Below, piece by piece: positions 1-8,787 of a stretch of DNA of 53,634 nt. Positions within the stretch are counted from its first letter, which is position 1. Every line of letters starts with the position of its first letter. The DNA comes from Oscillospiraceae bacterium (GTDB lineage Bacteria > Bacillota > Clostridia > Oscillospirales > JAAYXM01). The stretch lies in contig JAFSIZ010000038.1 of the NCBI GenBank assembly GCA_017439555.1, positions 1 to 53,634 on the forward strand, read 5' to 3'. The notes under the pieces are model-generated. The model was given only the letters and a program-made list of their open reading frames with translations, made no database searches and had not been told where the DNA came from. The translations under genes and the position numbers were made by a program.

Positions 1-1
1 A

Positions 2-133
2 TTGACGAAATCAAGTGATGCTAAAATGATGATGCAGCAGACGGAATCGTTAGAAACGGATGCAACCGTATGCGAAATTGATGCTCATTTCAGGCATAAT
101 TATTTGAACCACAAGACCATGCGCCGTCAGTAA
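2..133 (+). other. Possible 3' end of a truncated ORF
   Basis: An open frame runs from the left edge to a TAA at 131-133 and ends in residues LNHKTMRRQ. It has 43 codons and no recognisable family. It may be the tail of a gene starting outside the window, or chance. The following stretch to about 220 is very AT-rich and holds no gene that I can see. Confidence 0.2.
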
Positions 134-223
134 AAAAATAATTTAAAAATACTAAAATTCAAAATTGATGCTCTGAAATTTAATTTTGAAACACAAAATT
201 TTTTGATGATTAAAAAATAAGAA

Positions 224-250
224 GTGGCTCAAACGCAGTGGTTGAGCCAC
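224..250 (-). terminator. Terminator after tRNA-Trp
   Basis: A 9-bp perfect stem (GTGGCTCAA / TTGAGCCAC) is followed on the minus strand by a T-rich run. It lies 9 nt downstream of the tRNA 3' end, so it should end the tRNA-Trp transcript. Confidence 0.8.
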
Positions 251-259
251 TTTGTATTT

Positions 260-332
260 CAGGGGCAGAAGGACTTGAACCCACGGCACGCGGTTTTGGA
301 GACCGCTGCTCTACCAACTGAGCTATACCCCT
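260..332 (-). tRNA. tRNA-Trp (anticodon CCA)
   Basis: The minus strand folds as a complete cloverleaf. The 7-bp acceptor stem is AGGGGTA with TGCCCCT, the D arm contains AGCTCAGTTGGTAGAGC, and the anticodon loop is CTCCAAA with anticodon CCA. The T arm contains GGTTCAAGTCC and the discriminator base is G. The 3' CCA is not encoded, unlike in the tRNA-Leu and tRNA-Gly genes of this window. Confidence 0.97.
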
Positions 333-505
333 ATGTCATTTCACGACTTGAATAGTTTACCACATATTTTATGATTTTGCAAGAGTATTTTTTAATTTTT
401 TTATTTTTTCTCAAAAACCTTGTGTTTGCATACTTTGAAGCATTGCATACAGCTTTATCTTATAATATAATTTATAGGTAATTTTTCCTGCAAGGGAGTG
501 TCTTT

Positions 506-1162
506 ATGAAAAAGAGCTTTATATCTTTCTTCTTCGGTCTTGCTCTGTTTTTCTTTATTCTCTCATTTTCGATAGGGCTTCCGATTTATTTCAGGTCTTT
601 TTATTACGCACACATCACCGCATTGGATCTCGAACACACAAGCGGCTTTTCAAATGAAGAAATCAAGCAGGCATATGATGATGTTCTCGACTATCTCACC
701 TTACCCGGCACTGAGTTTTCTACAGGCGTTATGAAACATTCCGCCGAAGGCGAAGCACACTTCTCAGATTGCAAAGCCCTTTTCACTTTGAATGCAGCAG
801 TTCTCGTAATCTCTGCTACAGTGCTCGTTGTGTTACTTTTTCTGAGAAAAAAGAAGCTTATTCCAAAGCTTCAGCCCGGCAGGTTCAGCCCTGCTTTTCC
901 TGCCGCTATTTCAGCAATAGCGTTTCCGGTTATAATAGGTATTCTCGCCTCGCTTGATTTTGACCGGGCATTTATCATCTTCCACAAGCTCTTCTTCCCC
1001 GGCAAGGAAAACTGGATATTCACCCCTCGGACAGACGAGATAATCAGAGTTCTTCCTCAAACCTTTTTTATGAATTGCGCACTTCTTATCGGCGCAAGCG
1101 TTCTGACGCTTTCTGCTGCAATCATCATATTTGAGCTTTGCAGCAACAAGAGAAAAAAATGA
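506..1162 (+). CDS. TIGR01906 / DUF1461 integral membrane protein
   Basis: A 218-residue membrane protein. Hydrophobic segments lie near residues 5-27, 93-113, 130-150 and 187-210. An extracytoplasmic loop follows the first segment and carries the acidic stretch around SNEEIKQAYDDVLDYL. The segment FHKLFFPGKENWIFTP (about 158-173) followed by DEIIRVLP is typical of the TIGR01906 (DUF1461) family. The family has no established biochemical function; members often lie near transporters or lactate genes. A GGGAG ribosome site precedes the ATG. The MATE exporter starts 66 nt downstream on the same strand, so the two may be cotranscribed, but no functional link is evident. Confidence 0.85.
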   Translation: MKKSFISFFFGLALFFFILSFSIGLPIYFRSFYYAHITALDLEHTSGFSNEEIKQAYDDVLDYLTLPGTEFSTGVMKHSAEGEAHFSDCKALFTLNAAVLVISATVLVVLLFLRKKKLIPKLQPGRFSPAFPAAISAIAFPVIIGILASLDFDRAFIIFHKLFFPGKENWIFTPRTDEIIRVLPQTFFMNCALLIGASVLTLSAAIIIFELCSNKRKK

Positions 1163-1228
1163 TTGCATTTCACCCATAATGTATTATAATAAATTCTGTA
1201 TGAAATCTGACAAGGCGGCGAACAAAAC

Positions 1229-2587
1229 ATGGCCAGAAAACTCAACCGTAGTATGCTCGACGGACCATTATTTGCAAATATCATTCTCTATACAATCCCG
1301 ATTATCCTCACAAGCTTGCTGCAGCTGCTCTTCAACGCAGCTGACCTCGTAGTTGTCGGAAGATTTTGCGGCAGCATTTCCGTTGCCGCAGTCGGCGCGA
1401 CAAGCTCCATTACAAATCTTCTCGTAAACTTCTTTATCGGTCTTTCCGTCGGCACGGGTGTTACCGTTGCCCAGTCGATAGGCGCCGAAAACCACGACGG
1501 GGTTCACCGTGCAGTTCATACAGCTCTTCCTACCGCCCTTGTCTGCGGTATTTTGCTGACTGTTGTCGGTGTTATCTTCTGCGAAACGTTTCTGAAGCTT
1601 ATGGGTACTCCAGAAAACGTGCTCAAACTATCCTCCGTTTATATGAAAATATACTTTGGCGGAATCACCTTTGCGATGATATACAACTTCAGTGCGTCAA
1701 TTCTGCGCGCTGCAGGAGACACAAAGAGCCCACTGATTTTTCTTTCGATTGCCGGTGTTATAAACGTTGTTCTGAACGTTGTTTTTGTCACTTTTTTTGA
1801 TATGAATGTTGCGGGCGTCGCCCTTGCAACAACCATTTCTCAGGCAATATCCGCAATCCTTGTTGTCATCACTCTTATGCGACGCGACGATTCGTGCCGT
1901 TTCATTCCAAAGAAGCTCCGCTTTTATAAGGCCGAATTATCAAAAATTGTGCGCATAGGGCTTCCTGCAGGTATACAGAGCTCGCTTTTTTCAATCTCAA
2001 ATGTTCTTATACAATCTTCAATCAACTCGTTCGGTGACGTTTTTATGTCAGGCAGCGCTGCTGCAGCTAATATAGAGGGCTTTGTTTATGTTATAATGAA
2101 TGCATTTCATCAGACCGCTTTGAATTTTATCGGACAAAACCTCGGAGCAAAGCAATTCGGGCGTATCAAAAAGATTCTTGCAGTGTGTCTTGTAAGTGTC
2201 TTTGTCGCCGGTATAATTGCAGGTTTTTCGGCATATTTCTTTGGTGAGAAACTGCTTTCCATTTACATTACCGATTCATATGACGCAATACGCTATGGCA
2301 TGATAAGGCTTGCTTATCTGTGCCTTCCCTATTGTATATGCGGAATTATGGATGTTTCTACAGGGGCTTTGCGCGGTATGGGCTCATCTGTTCCGCCAAT
2401 GGTCATATCAATCCTTGGCGTATGCGGCATCAGAATCGGATGGATATATACGATTTTCAGCATACCGCGTTTTCACACTCCGCAATGCCTTTTCCTCTCA
2501 TATACCTTTTCCTGGACAATAACGTTTATAATACAGCTGATTGCTTTCTGCATTGTATACAAGCACAAAGCGCAGCAACATCTTTGA
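1229..2587 (+). CDS. MATE family efflux transporter
   Basis: A 452-residue polytopic protein with about twelve hydrophobic segments in two homologous halves, the usual length and layout of MATE multidrug/toxin exporters, which use a Na+ or H+ gradient. Family signatures include the N-terminal LLQLLFNAADLVVVGRF region, SASILRAAGDTKSP near 155, and GQNLGAKQFGRIKK near 306. MATE proteins of this branch resemble the NorM/DinF-type exporters of Firmicutes. The substrate cannot be told from sequence. The start is the ATG after a modest AAGG site. A strong bidirectional terminator follows directly. A second, divergent MATE gene is at 44161-45546. Confidence 0.92.
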   Translation: MARKLNRSMLDGPLFANIILYTIPIILTSLLQLLFNAADLVVVGRFCGSISVAAVGATSSITNLLVNFFIGLSVGTGVTVAQSIGAENHDGVHRAVHTALPTALVCGILLTVVGVIFCETFLKLMGTPENVLKLSSVYMKIYFGGITFAMIYNFSASILRAAGDTKSPLIFLSIAGVINVVLNVVFVTFFDMNVAGVALATTISQAISAILVVITLMRRDDSCRFIPKKLRFYKAELSKIVRIGLPAGIQSSLFSISNVLIQSSINSFGDVFMSGSAAAANIEGFVYVIMNAFHQTALNFIGQNLGAKQFGRIKKILAVCLVSVFVAGIIAGFSAYFFGEKLLSIYITDSYDAIRYGMIRLAYLCLPYCICGIMDVSTGALRGMGSSVPPMVISILGVCGIRIGWIYTIFSIPRFHTPQCLFLSYTFSWTITFIIQLIAFCIVYKHKAQQHL

Positions 2588-2593
2588 TATTGA

Positions 2594-2628
2594 AAAACAC
2601 CTTGAAACCTCAGGTTTCAAGGTGTTTT
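2594..2628. terminator. Bidirectional terminator between convergent genes
   Basis: A near-perfect hairpin with stem AAACACCTTGAAACC and its complement is flanked by an A run on the left and a T run on the right. It can end both the MATE gene (+) and the ACT-ending operon (-). Confidence 0.9.
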
Positions 2629-2648
2629 TAATTCGTTTATATATCCGC

Positions 2649-3077
2649 TTATTTAAGCCCTAAATCCGCTTTTGTTGCAAGAGCAAGGCCGGCACCCTTT
2701 ATAGCCGCTTCAAACTTTGCTTCATCTGATGCACGGAATACCATATATGCCTTTTCTCCGCCGTTTCCGAGGATAGAATACATATATTCGATATCTATCT
2801 CTTTCTCAGAAAGAATCTCGAGCACGTCAGCGAGACCTGCCGGGCGGTCAGGCACTTCAACAACGGAAACAGGCGTCATCGACATGACATTTCCCTGTCC
2901 AAGAAGGATAGACGATGCGCGTTCTGCATCATCAACAATCACGCGAAGGACACCATAGTCTGTGGTTTCTGCTATCGATATTGCGCGGAGGTTAACATTG
3001 TTTTCCGCAAGAAGCCCTGTTACCTCAGCAAGCTGACCTGCACGGTTTTCAAGAAATACAGAAATCTGATATATCAT
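2649..3077 (-). CDS. Double ACT-domain protein
   Basis: A 142-residue soluble protein made of two ACT domains, about residues 1-66 and 70-140. The first opens with the pattern ISVFLENRAGQLAEV and the second with VVEVPDRPAGLADVLE; in both, the loop carries the DRPG-like ligand-binding turn. ACT domains bind amino acids and act as sensors. It is the last gene of the operon, 11 nt after the phenylacetate-CoA ligase, with an AGGAGG ribosome site. By context it probably senses an amino acid or aryl acid and adjusts one of the enzymes encoded upstream; that role is inferred. ACT proteins of this size beside IorAB and PaaK-type ligases are a common arrangement in anaerobes. Confidence 0.9.
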   Translation of the reverse strand: MIYQISVFLENRAGQLAEVTGLLAENNVNLRAISIAETTDYGVLRVIVDDAERASSILLGQGNVMSMTPVSVVEVPDRPAGLADVLEILSEKEIDIEYMYSILGNGGEKAYMVFRASDEAKFEAAIKGAGLALATKADLGLK

Positions 3078-3088
3078 AATATTACCTC

Positions 3089-4390
3089 CTATATTTTACG
3101 CTTATCCACAACGCGGACTGCCTTGCCTTCGCTTCGTGCGATAGTCTTCGGTGCAACAAGCTTTACCTTTGCTGCAATACCGAGCATCGCCTTAAGCGCT
3201 GCAACAAGCTTCTTTTCCATCTCCGCAATTTTTGCAAGAGAATCGGAGAAGTTTTCCGGCGTCATCTCAACCATTACTTCGAAGGTATCAGAGTTGTTTA
3301 CGCGATCAACGATAATCTGATAGTTTGCCTGATAGCCCTGTTCGATAAGAACTGTCTCGATCTGTGACGGGAAAACATTTACACCGCGGATGATGAGCAT
3401 ATCATCACTTCTTCCCATCGGCTTTGACATCTTGACGTGTGTACGTCCACAGGAGCACGGCTTACGAGTGAGAACACAGATATCACGTGTGCGGTAACGA
3501 AGAAGCGGGAATGCTTCTTTTGTGATACAGCTGAACACGAGCTCCCCCTTGCTTCCCTCAGGAAGAACCTCTCCTGTCTCAGGATCGATGATTTCAGCGA
3601 TGAAGTGATCTTCGTTGATATGCATACCTGTCTGCTCCTGGCACTCAAAGCTTACGCCGGGACCTGAAATTTCAGTGAGACCATAGATATCATACGCGCG
3701 GATTCCAAGCTCGCGCTCGATATCGCGACGCATCTCTTCACTCCATGCTTCTGCTCCGAATATACCGGCCTTGAGCTTTATCTGATCTTTTATGCCGCGC
3801 TCTTTGATAGATTCTGCAAGATATGCAGCATATGACGGTGTGCAACAGAGGATGGTTGAACCAAGGTCTGTCATAAACTGGAGCTGACGCTCTGTGTTAC
3901 CTGAGGACATCGGAAGTGTGAGGCATCCTGCTTTGTGAGAGCCGCCATTGAGACCCGGGCCGCCTGTGAAAAGGCCATAACCATAGCTTACGTGGCAAAC
4001 ATCTTCATTTGTGCCGCCGACAGCGACGATTGCACGTGCACAGCAATCTTCCCAAAGATCAATATCGTGCTGAGTGTAGAAAGCTACGACGCGCTTGCCT
4101 GTTGTGCCGGAGGTTGACTGGATGCGAACACAATCAGCAAGAGGCTTTCCCATAAGCCCATAAGGATATGCCTCGCGAAGATCGTCCTTTGTGAGGAACG
4201 GAAGCTTGTGGAGGTCATCAACACCCTTTATATCATCAGGTGTTACGCCTTTTGCCTCCATTTTCTTGCGATAATAGGGAACATTTTCCCACACGTGTTT
4301 GACCTGCTTTACAAGGCGCTCATTCTGCCACGCCCGAATCTGCTCATATGAAGCAGTTTCGATTTCAGGTTGATAGTATCTTTTTTCCAT
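3089..4390 (-). CDS. Phenylacetate-CoA ligase (PaaK type)
   Basis: An adenylate-forming ligase of 433 residues that activates an aryl-acetic acid to its CoA thioester with ATP. The P-loop signature TSGTTGKR is at 93-100. The motif YGLTEISGPG marks the aromatic-binding/A5 region, and YRTRDI and the C-terminal hinge segment RGVNVFPSQIE match the PaaK family. A Cys cluster in the CSCGRTH segment is also usual for PaaK. The frame opens upstream at a GTG, but that GTG sits 1 nt from the AAGGAG site; the ATG at 4390 is 10 nt away and is preferred. It follows iorB by 19 nt. In archaea and anaerobes IorAB yields aryl-acetyl-CoA, and a ligase of this kind interconverts the acid and CoA ester. The true substrate (phenylacetate, indoleacetate or another acid) is not determinable. 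Confidence 0.92.
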   Translation of the reverse strand: MEKRYYQPEIETASYEQIRAWQNERLVKQVKHVWENVPYYRKKMEAKGVTPDDIKGVDDLHKLPFLTKDDLREAYPYGLMGKPLADCVRIQSTSGTTGKRVVAFYTQHDIDLWEDCCARAIVAVGGTNEDVCHVSYGYGLFTGGPGLNGGSHKAGCLTLPMSSGNTERQLQFMTDLGSTILCCTPSYAAYLAESIKERGIKDQIKLKAGIFGAEAWSEEMRRDIERELGIRAYDIYGLTEISGPGVSFECQEQTGMHINEDHFIAEIIDPETGEVLPEGSKGELVFSCITKEAFPLLRYRTRDICVLTRKPCSCGRTHVKMSKPMGRSDDMLIIRGVNVFPSQIETVLIEQGYQANYQIIVDRVNNSDTFEVMVEMTPENFSDSLAKIAEMEKKLVAALKAMLGIAAKVKLVAPKTIARSEGKAVRVVDKRKI

Positions 4391-4409
4391 TTTTCCCACG
4401 CTCCTTATA

Positions 4410-4985
4410 TCATTTAGAATTTCTTCCCAAATCGAAAGCCTTTTTGTTCATTTCGAGGAATTTTGCAGGCACACTCTGCTCTATTGCCTGCATCCATTCT
4501 TCAACTGTTGCGTCAAAATAGTTTGAAAGACGCCCCATAAGCACGATGTTTACCGCCTTGGAGGAACCTGCCTCCTCAGCAAGCGACAGCGCGTCAAATG
4601 CATCGAGATCAATCCCTGCAGCTGCCATTTTCTTATCAAGATCTGACGGATACTCTGCAGCACCTGTGATAATCGGCATCGGATTTATCTGCTGTGTGTT
4701 TGTGATAATCTTGCCGCCCGGCTTTAAAAACTCAGTCCAGCGCGCAGCCTCCAAAAGCTCAAACGAAACGATGAAATCGGCTTCGCCCTTATCAATAATC
4801 GGAGAATATACCTTATCACCATAACGGACATATGTAACAACGCTTCCACCGCGCTGGCTCATTCCGTGAACCTCAGAAACCTTTATGTCATATCCCTTTG
4901 TGAGGAGCAGACGACCAAGAAGCTTTGAAGCGAGAAGACTTCCCTGTCCGCCTACGCCAACTATCATTACATTTTTAGTTTCCAT
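4410..4985 (-). CDS. iorB: Indolepyruvate ferredoxin oxidoreductase, beta subunit
   Basis: A 191-residue gamma-type subunit of the 2-oxoacid:ferredoxin oxidoreductase superfamily. The N-terminal GVGGQGSLLASKLLGR is the family glycine-rich motif, followed by the conserved SEVHGMSQRGGSVVTYVR segment. With IorA it decarboxylates aryl pyruvates oxidatively to aryl-acetyl-CoA and reduces ferredoxin. The frame is open for 21 more codons upstream, but an AGGAGG site 9 nt before the ATG at 4985 fixes the start, which also avoids overlap with iorA (stop at 4990). The 4-nt gap indicates coupled translation. Confidence 0.94.
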   Translation of the reverse strand: METKNVMIVGVGGQGSLLASKLLGRLLLTKGYDIKVSEVHGMSQRGGSVVTYVRYGDKVYSPIIDKGEADFIVSFELLEAARWTEFLKPGGKIITNTQQINPMPIITGAAEYPSDLDKKMAAAGIDLDAFDALSLAEEAGSSKAVNIVLMGRLSNYFDATVEEWMQAIEQSVPAKFLEMNKKAFDLGRNSK

Positions 4986-4989
4986 TCTG

Positions 4990-6729
4990 TTAAACCTCCT
5001 TCGGTGCTGAAAGTGCATCAAACTTACAAAGCTGCTCACATACGCCACAGCCTGTGCAAAGAGTGTTGTCTATCTTTGCCTTGCCACCCGACATACTGAT
5101 TGCAGGGCAGCCTATCTTCATACACATCTTACAGCTCTTGCACTTATCCTGATCTACAACGAGAGGTTTATTGTGCTTTACATATTTGAGAAGCGCACAC
5201 GGGCGACGCGAGATGATAACCGAGGGCTCTTGTGCTTCCAACTCTTCTTTTATAGTTGTTTCACATTCTTTCAGGTTATACGGATCAACAACACGGACGC
5301 GGTTTATTCCGATTGCTCTGCAGAGTGTCTCCAGATCAATCTTTGAGGCCGGATCCCCCTTGAGGTTGTAGCCTGTTGTCGGATTCTGCTGATGCCCTGT
5401 CATACCTGTGATCGAGTTATCGAGGATGATAACCGTCGAATTTGATGAATTGTATGCAATGTTGACAAGCCCTGTCATACCTGAATGCATAAACGTCGAG
5501 TCGCCGATTACCGCAACTGTTTTGCCGTCGCTCTCGCCCTTGTTTGCTTTATTGAAGCCGTGAAGTCCCGAAATCGAAGCACCCATACAGATTGTGCTGT
5601 CAAGTGCGGAAAGCGGAGGAACTGCGCCAAGCGTGTAGCAACCGATGTCACCGTGGACGGTTATCTTGTTCTTTGCAAGAGTGTAGAACAGGCCTCTGTG
5701 CGGACATCCTGCACACATAACAGGAGGACGGTTGGGAATGCTGTCATCAAGCTTTATGCCGCACACAGTTTCCTTACCGAACTTATCTGCAACGATATTC
5801 TGAGAGAATTCATCAATGCAGGAGAAAATATCCTTTCCTGAAACATCTATGCCGATATTTCTGCAATGCTCTTCGACAAAGCTGTCGAGTTCTTCAACAA
5901 CGATGACCTTATCGACACTCTTTGCAAAGTTTTCGATAAGCTTTACAGGAAGCGGCCATATCATACCGAGCTTAAGCACCGGGTATTTATCTCCGCATAC
6001 TTCCTTTACATACTGATATGATGTTGAAGATGTGATTATACCGACGCTCTTGTCACTGCCCTCTTCAACACGGTTGAAGGATGCACTTTCTGCATATTCG
6101 GAAAGCGCAAGCGTGCGCTCTTCAACTATCGGATGGCGGCGCTTTGCGTTGCCCGGCATCATAATGAACTTTGCAGGATTCTTTTCGTATGCTTTTTCCG
6201 CTTCAACGCGGTCTGAGGTTTCTACGATGCTCTGCGAATGGGCAACACGTGTGCACATTTTAAGAAGCACCGGAGTGTCGAACTTTTCTGAAATTTCATA
6301 TGCAAGCTTTGTGAATTCGATAGCTTCCATAGAATCCGCCGGCTCGAACATCGGAATCTTTGACGCTCTTGCATAGTGTCTTGAATCCTGTTCATTCTGA
6401 GAGCTGTGCATACCCGGGTCGTCCGCAACGGCGATTACCATACCGGCATTGACGCCTGTGTAGGAAATCGTAAACAACGGGTCTGCCGCAACATTCAGGC
6501 CAACGTGCTTCATTCCGCAGAAGCTGCGCTTGCCTGCCATAGCTGCACCAAACGCCGATTCCATTGCAACCTTCTCATTAGGTGCCCACTCTGCATAGAC
6601 TTCTTCATATTTTGCCACCATTTCGGTGATTTCCGTACTCGGAGTTCCCGGATAGCTTGAAACGAAGCTGCAGCCTGCTTCATAGAGGCCGCGCGCAACC
6701 GCTTCGTTGCCGAGCATTAACTTTTTCAT
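4990..6729 (-). CDS. iorA: Indolepyruvate ferredoxin oxidoreductase, alpha subunit
   Basis: A 579-residue catalytic subunit of normal family length. The N-terminal pyrimidine-binding domain has SYPGTPSTEITE (25-36). The middle contains GCPHRGLFYTL and the thiamine-diphosphate Mg site VIGDSTFMHSG with the Asn of LVNIAYN. The C terminus carries two [4Fe-4S] motifs with Cys at 530, 533, 536, 541 and at 558, 561, 564, 568, so the ferredoxin domain is intact. The enzyme makes aryl-acetyl-CoA, CO2 and reduced ferredoxin from indolepyruvate, phenylpyruvate or hydroxyphenylpyruvate and is oxygen-sensitive. It lies second in the T-box operon, after the acyl-CoA synthetase, and directly before iorB. 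Confidence 0.96.
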   Translation of the reverse strand: MKKLMLGNEAVARGLYEAGCSFVSSYPGTPSTEITEMVAKYEEVYAEWAPNEKVAMESAFGAAMAGKRSFCGMKHVGLNVAADPLFTISYTGVNAGMVIAVADDPGMHSSQNEQDSRHYARASKIPMFEPADSMEAIEFTKLAYEISEKFDTPVLLKMCTRVAHSQSIVETSDRVEAEKAYEKNPAKFIMMPGNAKRRHPIVEERTLALSEYAESASFNRVEEGSDKSVGIITSSTSYQYVKEVCGDKYPVLKLGMIWPLPVKLIENFAKSVDKVIVVEELDSFVEEHCRNIGIDVSGKDIFSCIDEFSQNIVADKFGKETVCGIKLDDSIPNRPPVMCAGCPHRGLFYTLAKNKITVHGDIGCYTLGAVPPLSALDSTICMGASISGLHGFNKANKGESDGKTVAVIGDSTFMHSGMTGLVNIAYNSSNSTVIILDNSITGMTGHQQNPTTGYNLKGDPASKIDLETLCRAIGINRVRVVDPYNLKECETTIKEELEAQEPSVIISRRPCALLKYVKHNKPLVVDQDKCKSCKMCMKIGCPAISMSGGKAKIDNTLCTGCGVCEQLCKFDALSAPKEV

Positions 6730-6769
6730 TTTGCAAATACCTCCTGTTATAACACCAATATACCATTAA

Positions 6770-8407
6770 CTAACCTGTAATCTGAGCTTCAACGAGCCTT
6801 CCTTTGCAGTATTTTTCACGAAGCGCCGGTTTCTCAATTTTGCCCGTTGGGTTGCGCGGAACCTTTTCAAAGAAGATTTTGCGCGGACGCTTATAGCGCG
6901 GCAGCTGCTCACAGAAGGTGTTTATCTCCTCTTCTGTGCATTCCATTCCCTCTTTGATTTCAATGATTGCAGCGCAGATCTCACCGAGACGTGCATCCGG
7001 AAGCCCGATAACCGCAACGTCTTTTATCTTGTCATGAGCGCGAAGGAAATCTTCAATCTGAACCGGATAGAGATTTTCTCCGCCGGAAATGACAACATCC
7101 TTCTTTCTGTCTACGAGATATATAAAGCCGTCTTCATCTTCGCGCGCCATATCGCCTGTATAGAGCCATCCGTCTTTCAGGACCTCGTTTGTTGCCTCTT
7201 CATTCTTATAATAGCAAAGCATAACGCCGTCGCCCTTGACAATGAGCTCTCCGACATCTCCGCGCTTTACCGGGTTGCCGTTTTCGTCAACAATCTTTGC
7301 TTCCCACTTATATCCCGGCTTTCCGATTGCACCCACCTTATGAACATTCTCAACGCCGAGATGAACACATCCGGGACCTATGGATTCCGAAAGGCCATAG
7401 TTTGTATCATACTGATGATGCGGGAACATCTCAAGCCAACGCTTTATGAGACTCGGCGGCACAGGCTGTGCGCCGATGTGCATTAATCTCCATTGTGAGA
7501 GACGGTATTTATTTTTGTCAACCTTTCCGGACTCCAGAGCATCAAGCAAATCCTGCGCCCACGGAACGAGCAACCAGACTATGGTGCACTTTTCCTCTGT
7601 CACTGCGCGGAGAATCCACTCAGGCTTTACGCCACGCAGGAGCACTGCACGGCTGCCCGAAAGAAGCGAACCGAACCAATGCATCTTTGCACCTGTGTGA
7701 TAAAGCGGCGGAATACAAAGAAACACATCGTCTCTTGTCTGACTGTGATGGTTCTGTTCCGTCTCACACGAGCACACGAGTGAGCGATGATTGTGAAGTA
7801 TTGCCTTGGGGAATCCTGTTGTTCCCGACGAGAAATAAATCGCAGCATAATCGCTCTCCGAAAGAGCAACCGGCGGCGCACTCGATGAGCAATATCCCAT
7901 AAGCTCAAGACAATTTTCAGTATATTCCGGGCCGTCTTTTCCGACGAAAAACAAAGTATGTACATCGCCGAGATTATCGGCTATTGCATCCATACGGCTT
8001 ATGAACTCAGGGCCGAAGGCAAGAACCTCAACATCCGCAAGCTCAAGGCAATATTTGATTTCATCGCTTGAATATCTGAAGTTCATCGGAACAGCTATGC
8101 AGCCTGCCTTCAGGATTCCAAAATAAATCGGGAGCCATTCGATGCAGTTCATAAGAAGGATTGCAACCTTTGTCCCCTTTTTTAGCCCACGGCTCAGGAG
8201 GAGATTTGCAAAGCGGTTTGCCCGTCTGTCGAAATCCTTCCATGTGATTTCACGGCGATATGGCGCATCGGTTCCTGCACTTTCTATGAGATTGAAATCC
8301 CACCAGGTTGTGACCTTATCGCGTTCTTCCGAAGGATTAAGCTCTACAAGACTGATCTCCGAGCCATATAGCCTTGCATTTCTCTCCAAGAAATCTGTAA
8401 TTACCAT
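6770..8407 (-). CDS. Acyl-CoA synthetase, AMP-binding family
   Basis: A class I adenylate-forming enzyme of 545 residues. The P-loop SSGTTGFPK is at 193-201. YGLSESIG, YTGDMAREDEDGF and DRKKDVVISGGENLYP mark motifs A5, A7 and A8, and the catalytic lysine is in PTGKIEKP near the C terminus. It would form an acyl-AMP and then an acyl-CoA from a carboxylic acid. The nearest families are medium-chain or aryl acyl-CoA synthetases; the substrate is unknown. It is the first gene of the T-box operon. A second, structurally different ligase (PaaK type) in the same operon suggests that two acids are handled, or that the two act in opposite directions. The start is the ATG behind AAGGAG. Confidence 0.92.
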   Translation of the reverse strand: MVITDFLERNARLYGSEISLVELNPSEERDKVTTWWDFNLIESAGTDAPYRREITWKDFDRRANRFANLLLSRGLKKGTKVAILLMNCIEWLPIYFGILKAGCIAVPMNFRYSSDEIKYCLELADVEVLAFGPEFISRMDAIADNLGDVHTLFFVGKDGPEYTENCLELMGYCSSSAPPVALSESDYAAIYFSSGTTGFPKAILHNHRSLVCSCETEQNHHSQTRDDVFLCIPPLYHTGAKMHWFGSLLSGSRAVLLRGVKPEWILRAVTEEKCTIVWLLVPWAQDLLDALESGKVDKNKYRLSQWRLMHIGAQPVPPSLIKRWLEMFPHHQYDTNYGLSESIGPGCVHLGVENVHKVGAIGKPGYKWEAKIVDENGNPVKRGDVGELIVKGDGVMLCYYKNEEATNEVLKDGWLYTGDMAREDEDGFIYLVDRKKDVVISGGENLYPVQIEDFLRAHDKIKDVAVIGLPDARLGEICAAIIEIKEGMECTEEEINTFCEQLPRYKRPRKIFFEKVPRNPTGKIEKPALREKYCKGRLVEAQITG

Positions 8408-8439
8408 TTTTATATCTCCTTATCTCTTTTTCTTCGACA

Positions 8440-8703
8440 GAAAACAAAAAACGCCCACTGCCGTAAAGCAGAGGACGATTATAAATCGTGGTACCACCTC
8501 AGTTTACCGTGTGAGTTCTCACACGGCCTCATTACCAGCTGTTTCGGGCATACCCGTCTTCACCTAATGGAAATAACGTTCAGCAAAGCCGCTCCGAAAG
8601 GTAATTCCGCATACGCGCAAGCTTTGCCTCGCACCGACCGGCAACTCTCTGAAACTGCTTTCGCACACGTACTTTTTTTCATCATCGCGTTAAAATATTC
8701 GGA
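8440..8703 (-). promoter_or_regulatory. T-box leader of the acyl-CoA synthetase / ior operon
   Basis: The minus-strand leader has the standard T-box parts in order. A Stem I with the AGAGAG bulge and the distal GGTCGGTGCGAGGC loop comes first. The 3' side of Stem I contains GGAATTACCTTTCGGAGC. The conserved antiterminator sequence TGGTACCACG is at 8496-8487. A terminator hairpin with a T run is at 8477-8445. T-boxes bind a specific uncharged tRNA and then allow read-through. By alignment with other leaders, where the codon is followed by ACC, the specifier reads ATT (8605-8603, Ile). One base further it would read TTA (Leu). Neither reading is an aromatic codon. The leader is about 260 nt. 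Confidence 0.93.
8445..8477 (-). terminator. T-box regulated terminator
   Basis: A 10-bp stem (CGTCCTCTGC with GCAGTGGGCG, one T-T mismatch) is followed by a run of T on the minus strand. It is the competing structure to the antiterminator of the T-box leader. Confidence 0.88.
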
Positions 8704-8709
8704 TAATAT

Positions 8710-8738
8710 AGTTTAACATTTTTATCGCTTCAAGTCAA
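8710..8738 (-). promoter_or_regulatory. Promoter of the T-box operon
   Basis: On the minus strand TTGACT (8738-8733) and TAAACT (8715-8710) are separated by exactly 17 nt. Transcription would begin about 8703, at the 5' end of the T-box leader. Confidence 0.75.
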
Positions 8739-8787
8739 TGAAAAATTTTAATTTTGCACCTTCAATTTGACAAGATTTTCATTTTAT

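Noticed and set aside
1..240. CRISPR-like or repeat array in the AT-rich left edge
   Set aside because: The short AT-rich motifs are irregular in length and spacing, without spacers.
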